Assembly: GCF_036850765.1 (NCBI RefSeq)
Contig: NC_089494.1
Location: forward strand, 54,639,809 to 54,703,808
Source of the DNA: Saccopteryx bilineata
Lineage: Eukaryota > Chordata > Mammalia > Chiroptera > Emballonuridae
Direction of reading: 5' to 3'
DNA length: 64,000 nucleotides
Made by a program: the position numbers and the translations under genes
Notes under the pieces: generated by a model
What the model saw: only the letters and a program-made list of their open reading frames with translations
Databases searched by the model: none
Told to the model about the DNA's origin: nothing
Shown here: positions 57,267 through 64,000 of the stretch, piece by piece
Layout of the letters: each line of letters starts with the position of its first letter
Position numbering within the stretch: position 1 is the first letter of the stretch

Positions 57267-60200
57267 ATGGCAATAGGGAACTCACAAGTGTCAATAATTA
57301 CACTAAATGTAAACGGATTAAACTCACCAATAAAAAGGCACAGAGTAGCAGAATAGATTAAAAAAGAAAATCCAACTATATGCTGCCTACAAGAAACTCA
57401 TCTAAGTAACAAGGATAAAAACAAATTCAAAGTGAAGGGCTGGAAAACAATACTCCAAGCAAATAACATCCAAAAAAAAGCAGGCGTAGCAATACTCATA
57501 TCGGATAATGCTGACTACAAGACAGCAAAAGTACTCAGAGACAAAAATGGCCATTTCATAATGGCTAAGGGGACACTGAATCAAGAAGACATAAAAATTC
57601 TTAATATATATGCACCAAACCAAGGCGCACCAAAATATATAAGACAGCTACTATTGACCTTAAAACAAAAACTGACAAAAATACAATCATACTTGGAGAC
57701 CTCAATACACCACTGACGGCTCTAGACTGGTCATCCAAACAGAGAATCAACAAAGATATAGTGGCCTTAAACAAAACACTAGAGCACCTGGATATGATAG
57801 ACATCTACAGGACATTTCATCCCAAAGTGACTGAGTAAACATTTTTCTCCAGTGTACATGGATTATTCTCAAGAATTGACCATATTTTGGGCCACAAAAA
57901 CAACATCAGAAAATTCTGAAAAATCAAAGTTGTACCAAGCATATTTTCTGATCATAAAGCCTTGAAACTAGAATTCAACTGCAAAAAAAGAGGAAAAAAA
58001 TCCCACAAAAATGTGGAAACTAAACAACATACTTTTAAAAAATGAATAGGTCAAAGAAGAAATAAGTGCAGAGATCAAAAGATATATACAGACAAATGAA
58101 AATGACAATACAACATATCAGAATCTATGGGATACAGTAAAAGCAGTGATAAGAGGGAAGTTCATATCACTTCAGGCATATATGAACAAACAAGAGAGAG
58201 CCCAAGTGAACCACTTAACTTCACACCTTAAAGAACTAGAAAAAGAAGAACAAAGATAACCCAAAACCAGCCAAAGAAAGGAGATAATAAAAATCAGAGC
58301 AGAAATAAATGAAATAGAGAACAGAAAAATTATAGAAAAAAATAATAAAACAAGGAGCTGGTTCTTTGAAAAGATCCACAAAATTGAAAAAACCTTGGCA
58401 ATACTCACCAAGGAAAAAAGAGAAAGAACTCATATAAACAAAATCCAAAATGAAAGAGGAAAAATCACCACAGACATTATAATATACAAAGAATTATTGT
58501 AGAATACTTTGAAAAACTTTATGCCACTACATTCAACAACCTAGAAGAAATGGATAAATTCCTAGAACAATACAACCTTCCTAGACTGCGTCAAGAAGAA
58601 GCAGAAAGCCTAAACAGACCTATTAGTAAAGAAGAAATATAAAAAAACCATTAAAAACCTCCCCCAAAATAAAAGTCCAGGCCCAGATGGCTATACCAGC
58701 AAATTTTATCAAACATTCAAAGAAGACTTGGTTCCTATTCTACTGAAAATCTTCCAAAAAATTGAAGAAGAAGCAATACTTCCAAACACATTTTATGAGG
58801 CCAACATAACCCTCATACCAAAACCAGGCAAGGATGGCACAAAAAAAGAAAACTACAGACCAATATCTCTAATGAATACAGATGCTAAAATACTAAACAA
58901 AATACTAGCAAATCGAATACAACAACATATTAAATAAATAATACATCATGATCAAGTAGGATTCATCCCAGAATCTCAAGGATGGTTCAACATACGTAAA
59001 ACGGTTAACGTAATACACCATATCAACAAAACAAAGAACAAAAACCACATGATCTTATCAATAGACGCAGAAAAGGCTTTCGATAAAATACAACACAATT
59101 TTATGTTTAAGACTCTCAACAAAATGGGTATAGAAGGAAAATATCTCAACATGATAAAGGCCATATATGATAAACCATCAGCTAACATCATATTAAATGG
59201 CACAAAACTGAAGGCTTTCCCCCTTAAATCAGGAACAAGACAGGGTTGTCCACTGTCTCCACTCTTATTTAACGTGGTACTAGAGGTTCTAGCCAGAGCA
59301 ATCAGACAAGACAAAGAAATAAAAGGCATTCATATCGGAAAAGAAGAAGTAAAGGTATCACTTTTTGCAGATGATATGATCCTATACATCGAAAACCCCA
59401 AAGAATCCACAAAAAGACTACTAGAAACAATTAGCCAATACAGTAAGGTCGCAGGATACAAAATTATCATACAGAAGTCTATAGCCTTTCTATATGCCAA
59501 CAATGAAACATTTGAGAATGAACTCAAAAGAATAATCCTCTTCACAATTGCAACAAAAAAAATACTTAGAAATAAACATAACTAAGAATGTAAAGGACTT
59601 ATATAATGAAAACTATAAACCATTGTTAAGGGAAATCGAAAAACATATAATGAGATGGAGGAATATTCCTTGTTCTTGGATAGGAAGAATAAATATAATC
59701 AAGATGGCCATATTACCCAAAGCAATATACAAATTTAATGCAATTCCCATCAAAATTCCAATGACATTTTTTAAATAAATGGAACAAAAAATCATCAGAT
59801 TTATATGGAACTATAAAAACCCCAAATAGCCAAAGCAATCCTAAAGAAAAAGAATGAAGCTGGGAACATTACAATACCTGACTTCAAACTCTATTATAGG
59901 GCCACGACAATCCAAACAGCATAGTATTGGCAGAAAAATAGACACTCAGACCAATGGAACAGAATAGAAAGTCCAGAAATAAAACCACATATATATAGTC
60001 AAATAATCTTTGATAAAGGGGCCAACAACAAACACACAATGGAGAAAAGAAAGCCTCTTCAATAAATGGTGCTGGGAAAACTGGGAAGCCACATGCAAAA
60101 GAATGAAACTGGACTAGTTTGTCCCCCTATACTAAAATTAATTCAAAATGGATCAAAGATCTAAACATAAGACCTGAAACAATTAAGTACGTAGAAGAAC

Positions 60201-61082
60201 ACATAGGTACTAAACTCATGGATCTGGGTTTTAAAGAGCATTTTATGAATTTGACTCCAAAGGCAAGAGAAGTGAAGGCAAAAATTAATGAATGGGACTA
60301 CATCAGACTAAGAAGTTTTTGCTCAGCAAGAGAAACTGATAACAAAATAAACAGACAGCCAACTAAATGGGAAATGATATTTTCAAACAACATCTCAGAT
60401 AAGGGCCTAATATCCAAAATATACAAAGAACTCATAAAACTCAACAACAAACAAACAAACAATCCAATAAAAAATGGGAAGAGGACATGAACAGACACTT
60501 CTCCCAGGAAGAAATACAAATGGCCAACAGATATATGAAAAGATGTTCATCTTCTTTAGTTATTAGAGAAATGCAAATCAAAACTGCAATGGAATACCAC
60601 CTCACACCTGTTAGATTAGCTAGTATTAACAAGACAGGTAATAGCAAATGTTGGAGAGGCTGTGGAGAAAAAGGAACTCTCATCCACTGTTGTTGGGAAT
60701 GTAAAGTAGTACAACCATTATGGAAGAAAGTATGGTGGTTCCTCAAAAAACTGAAAATAGAACTACCTTATGACCCAGCAATCCCTCTACTGGGTATATA
60801 CCCCCAAAACTCAGAAACATTGATATGTAAAGACACATGCAGCCCCATGTTCATTGCAGCCGTGTTCACAGTGGCCAGGACATGGAAATAACCAAAAAGC
60901 CCGTCAGTAGATGACTGGATAAAGAAGATGTTGTACATATACACTATGGAATACTACTCAGCCATAAGAAATGATGACATCGGATCATTACAGCAAAATG
61001 GTGGGATCTTGATAACATTATACGAAGTGAAATAAGTAAATCAGAAAAAAACTGCATTGTTCCATATGTAGGTGGGACATAA
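57267..61082 (+). pseudogene. L1 ORF2 (endonuclease and reverse transcriptase), broken
   Basis: Starts MAIGNSQVSIITLNVNGLNS with the endonuclease: the Glu of CCLQETHL (57381), IYAPNQGAP (57610), SRIDHILGHK (57870) and SDHK (57946) are visible. The RT domain follows: [20 protein letters not shown] (58830), [12 protein letters not shown] (59058), [20 protein letters not shown] (59239) and the active-site [12 protein letters not shown] (59364). The C-terminal knuckle [14 protein letters not shown] lies at about 60651. The stop TAA is at 61080. Total about 1,270 codons, the usual size. Stops (near 57352, 57838, 58050, 58500, 59775 and others) and frameshifts split it into pieces of up to 178 codons (59049-59585). 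Confidence 0.93.
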
Positions 61083-61187
61083 ACGTGAGACTAAGAGACA
61101 TTGATAAGAGTGTTGTGGTTATGGGGGGACGCGGGAGAAGAAGAGAGAAAGGGGGAGGGGGAGGGGCACAAAGAAAACTAGATAGAA

Positions 61188-61476
61188 GGTGACAGAGGAC
61201 AATCTGACTTTGGGTGATGGGTATGCAACATAATTGAACGACAAGATAACCTGGACATGTTATCTTTGAATATATGTATCCTGATTTATTGATGTCGCTC
61301 CATTAAAAAAATAAAATTATTAAAAAAAAAAAGAGGTGATGGAGGACAATCTGACTTTGGGTGACGGGTATGCAACATAATTGAATGACAAGATAACCTG
61401 GACATGTTTTCTTTGAACATATGTACCCTCATTTATTGAAGTCACCTTATTAAAATTAATGAAAATTTATTTTAAA
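61188..61476 (+). repeat. tandemly doubled L1 3' end
   Basis: Two successive copies of the 3'UTR terminus, each beginning GGTGAYRGAGGACAATCTGA and containing GGGTAYGCAACATAATTGAA and AAGATAACCTGGACATG. The first (61188-61333) ends CCATTAAAAAAATAAAATTA plus an A run. The second (61334-61476) ends TATTAAAATTAATGAAAATT. They differ at roughly one base in nine. Confidence 0.92.
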
Positions 61477-61500
61477 AAAGTTCTCTTAGTGGAAAAAAAA

Positions 61501-62946
61501 ACTTTAAAGAAAATTGAAAAGATTATGTAAATGTGGTAAGTCGTACAAACATTTTGCTTGTTAATTTAGGGATTCTTAAGATGCCATGTGTCCAGAGTGT
61601 GGACTATTGGTTGGTTATGGGTATGCATTTTTATAGGACCTAATACAAAGAAACAACCTCTAGAAAGACAAGTGATCATTAGGCAGGGAGATAAAAATTT
61701 AAGTCTCAGTTTACCATGTTGCCACTGGAGGACCTTTTACACCTTATCAGATAAATAAGCCTTGACAAGTATGTCACTGAATCAGCCCAGTCCTCTTTCC
61801 TCAATGCAGTAAAAAAGAAAAAGAAAAAAAAAGGAAAAAACAAAGGCAAACAAAATGACTTCTTGCACTGAGAACTTTCTAAGTCTAACAATTTATAATG
61901 CTGCATAGAAATAGATTCTGCAATATGTATTGTATTGTATCCATTCTTTTTTTACACTCTTTAAATTTTAAGTTTGGGATGAGTTTAAAACAGCCTCATC
62001 TGCCTTCATAGAAAACCTTGATTTTGTTAATTTCCCTCAGTACAAGGTTCCGAAATGGACCCTATAAAATGGAGCCATTAAGTAAAGGCATTTTTCAAGG
62101 CTTCTCATCAGGTTAAGACTGCATATTGCTTCCTAGAACAAAATAATGATTTTTTGAAAAATTTTTAACTTGCCAAGATAAACACCTGTTAGAGGGAGGG
62201 CAGCACGGGTGATGGGGTGCAACCTCTGGCTTCCTCATACATTCAGGTGGGAAAAGTTTACTAAATAAAACAAAATCAATCATCAGAAATTCTTTGCCTC
62301 AAAAGATAATTGTTCTTTTTCGACTGAACTCTGTTCATTCTGATATAGTGAAAAGTAATTTGTACTAAGAAAATAAGAACAGATTTCTCAACAATACTTT
62401 ATAATAAAAATGTTTTTAATTTTAAAGAAGACAAATTAAAAAAGTGTTTTGATAAATCTGACCTAAAGTTGTTTGATTTTGATCCCACTCTTTGTAGCTT
62501 TCACTACCAAAATGTTCCCAATCTGCAAGTCTCCAAACTAAAACCATTTACTATCAGACTCAGAAGTCACTTTCCTGGCTGGATCTGACTGCTAAAACAA
62601 AAATACATTCAAAACATAACCATTAACCATTTTATTTGGCATGAGCTGGCCAAGGACCCTTTGGAAAGATTACAAAGCACTCCAAGCAGATTTCATGCAG
62701 TGAAAATCCTAGTAAGAAATACATTCAGAATACCAAGAATTTACAAGACAGAGACATATTATTTCTGACAAGTTTGTGACGTGTACTTTTCACAATTTCC
62801 AATTCTTTTCCTTGAATAAAATGTTCACAAGGAAACTGGATACTCAGATTTACTCTCAGCCTTTCTGTCCGAGTCACACAGTACTTGTCAGAGGTTTTAG
62901 AGAGGAATCTGAAAATTCTGATGCTGCTAACTACTCCCTTCAAGAT
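61501..62946. other. no recognised feature
   Basis: AT-rich unique sequence. Frames of 66-104 codons at 61706-61906 and 62725-63039 have no motif, and the latter runs into a hAT element. Confidence 0.45.
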
Positions 62947-62959
62947 CAGAGCCCTCCAG

Positions 62960-63408
62960 ATAGCTCTGTTGGTTAGAGCAGTGGTCCCCAACCTTTTTTG
63001 GGCCACGGACCGGTTTAATGTCAGAAAAAATATTTTCACAGATTGGCCTTTAGGGTGGGAAGGATAAATGTATCAAGTGAATGAGACAAGCGTCAAGAGT
63101 GAGTCTTAGACAGATGTAACAGAGGGAATCTGGTCATTTTTTAAAAATAAAACATCGTTCAGACTTAAATATAAATAAAACGGAAATAATGTAAGTTATT
63201 TATTCTTTCTCTGCAGACCAGTACCAAATGGCCCACGGACCGGTACTTGTCTGTGGCCCGGGGTTTGGGGACCACTGGGTTAGAGCATCATCCTGAATCT
63301 CAGGGGTTGCTGGTTTGATCCCCATGGGAACAGATCAGTGTTTCTGTCTCTCCCTCATTCTCTCCCTTCCACTCTCTGAAAGCAATAAAATAAACATTTT
63401 AAAAAAAG
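62960..63408 (+). mobile_element. tRNA-derived SINE split by a hAT element
   Basis: Head ATAGCTCTGTTGGTTAGAG (62960-62978), then after the insert CATCATCCTGAATCTCAGGG, B box GGTTTGATCCCC, a CTCTCTCC block and an AATAAAATAAAC tail. A perfect 13-bp duplication CAGAGCCCTCCAG flanks it (62947-62959 and 63409-63421). Different family from S1-S3. Confidence 0.93.
62979..63277. mobile_element. non-autonomous hAT element, 299 bp
   Basis: Left end CAGTGGTCCCCAACCTTTTT, right end GGGTTTGGGGACCACTG, with ACGGACCGGT near both ends. A perfect 8-bp duplication GGTTAGAG flanks it (62971-62978 and 63278-63285), which also restores the host SINE's A box. Different family from the two CAGGGGTCC elements. No coding capacity. 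Confidence 0.96.
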
Positions 63409-63421
63409 CAGAGCCCTCCAG

Positions 63422-64000
63422 TTTTAAAACTAACCCAACTAAATCATTTGGAAGCACCCTGATTTATTGTGCTCCTGTAGCTTTCTATATACATTCCCTT
63501 ACTTCAATCAGGTTCTGAATGACTTACTGCTATCTAATTAGAACCTATGCAAGAATGGTTTAATTGTACTAATAAGTATTGGCCGCCTTCTCCCATTCCT
63601 CTGTCCCCTATAACTTCTACCAAGTCAAAATCCCTTTCAAAGTGCCTTAACCTTGAGAATTCATGTGCTGTCCATATGGAAATTTGCATACATCTTTTAA
63701 GATGATTGTGTCTTTGTTGCTATTATTATCTTCTCAAAACAAAAAGAACAAACAGTGCATGCCGTGCCCATCTTTTTCAGAGAAAAACATCTCCAGAAAG
63801 TATTTAATGGTACAACTGGCAAATGTTCTAACAATACTGTCTTTCCTGATTTTTCAGTTTATTACAGGTGGATAATCTCTGAAAAAGCCAAGACAATGAA
63901 CAGATTCACTTTTAACAATTTGAATCTTGAATGCATTCCAAAGTGCTTATACTCAAGCTATTTTGCTTTATTTTAATACCTCAAATAAAGATTAAATAAT
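63422..64000. other. no recognised feature
   Basis: AT-rich unique sequence to the window edge. Confidence 0.45.

Larger units (their letters stand above)
53603..61476 (+). mobile_element. full-length L1 retrotransposon, inactive
   Basis: Bounded by an imperfect direct repeat AAAAGTTCWCTTAGT (53580-53595 and 61477-61491), as target-primed reverse transcription leaves. In order it holds a GC-richer 5'UTR (53603-55946), ORF1 (55947-57037), a spacer, ORF2 (57267-61082), and a 3'UTR with two successive 3' ends. Length about 7.9 kb. Both ORFs carry stops and frameshifts, so it cannot mobilise itself. This copy is the reference for the truncated L1s at 1690-2015, 6530-7432 and 16108-16332. Confidence 0.93.

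Overview
This is a mammalian nuclear window, most probably from a bat. It is AT-rich, has no operon-like gene packing, and contains no intact protein-coding gene that I can support. The bat assignment rests on many copies of tRNA-headed SINEs of the chiropteran (Ves/Rhin-like) type, on several non-autonomous hAT and Tc1/mariner-like DNA elements, and on a mammalian background of L1, L2, MIR and MLT1. I cannot fix the family. A rhinolophoid or emballonurid bat fits my recollection of these SINEs, but I could not check it.

Layout. 1-11.9 kb holds scattered SINEs, L2, MIR and L1 3' ends, including one L1 with a 5' inversion (6530-7432). 12181-14200 holds the most unusual object: a decayed DNA transposon with terminal inverted repeats of about 125 bp around a broken transposase-like gene (12507-13835). 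It resembles a protein family I associate with arthropods, cnidarians and fish rather than mammals. 14.7-17.5 kb holds L1 pieces and a 5'-truncated RAB2A processed pseudogene. 19.0-23.8 kb is a cluster of endogenous-retrovirus LTRs: three copies of one family, plus a second copy of it nested in opposite orientation inside one of the three, and a solo LTR of a different family. No retroviral coding region is present.

24.4-26.1 kb is an internally deleted Tigger-like element carrying a hAT element with a perfect 8-bp target duplication. A second Tigger copy at 51.3-51.8 kb shows the unfilled site. 26-53 kb is mostly unique AT-rich sequence with SINEs, a second hAT copy (30674-31036), a palindromic MITE (39222-39419), an MLT1 LTR, an old minus-strand L1 pierced by two SINEs (43.1-45.4 kb), a 643-bp TA-flanked inverted-repeat element (46612-47254) and another LTR (50147-50665). 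53603-61476 is a full-length L1 with recognisable 5'UTR, ORF1 and ORF2, both ORFs broken, and a doubled 3' end inside its target-site duplication. Near the right edge a hAT element sits inside a SINE, each with perfect target duplications.

The window therefore reads as intergenic or intronic DNA built by repeated, nested transposition. One minus-strand pair of reading frames (28546-28978) may be a retrocopy or a real terminal exon of a gene I do not recognise. Coordinates of old repeats are approximate. Coordinates given with target duplications were read base by base.
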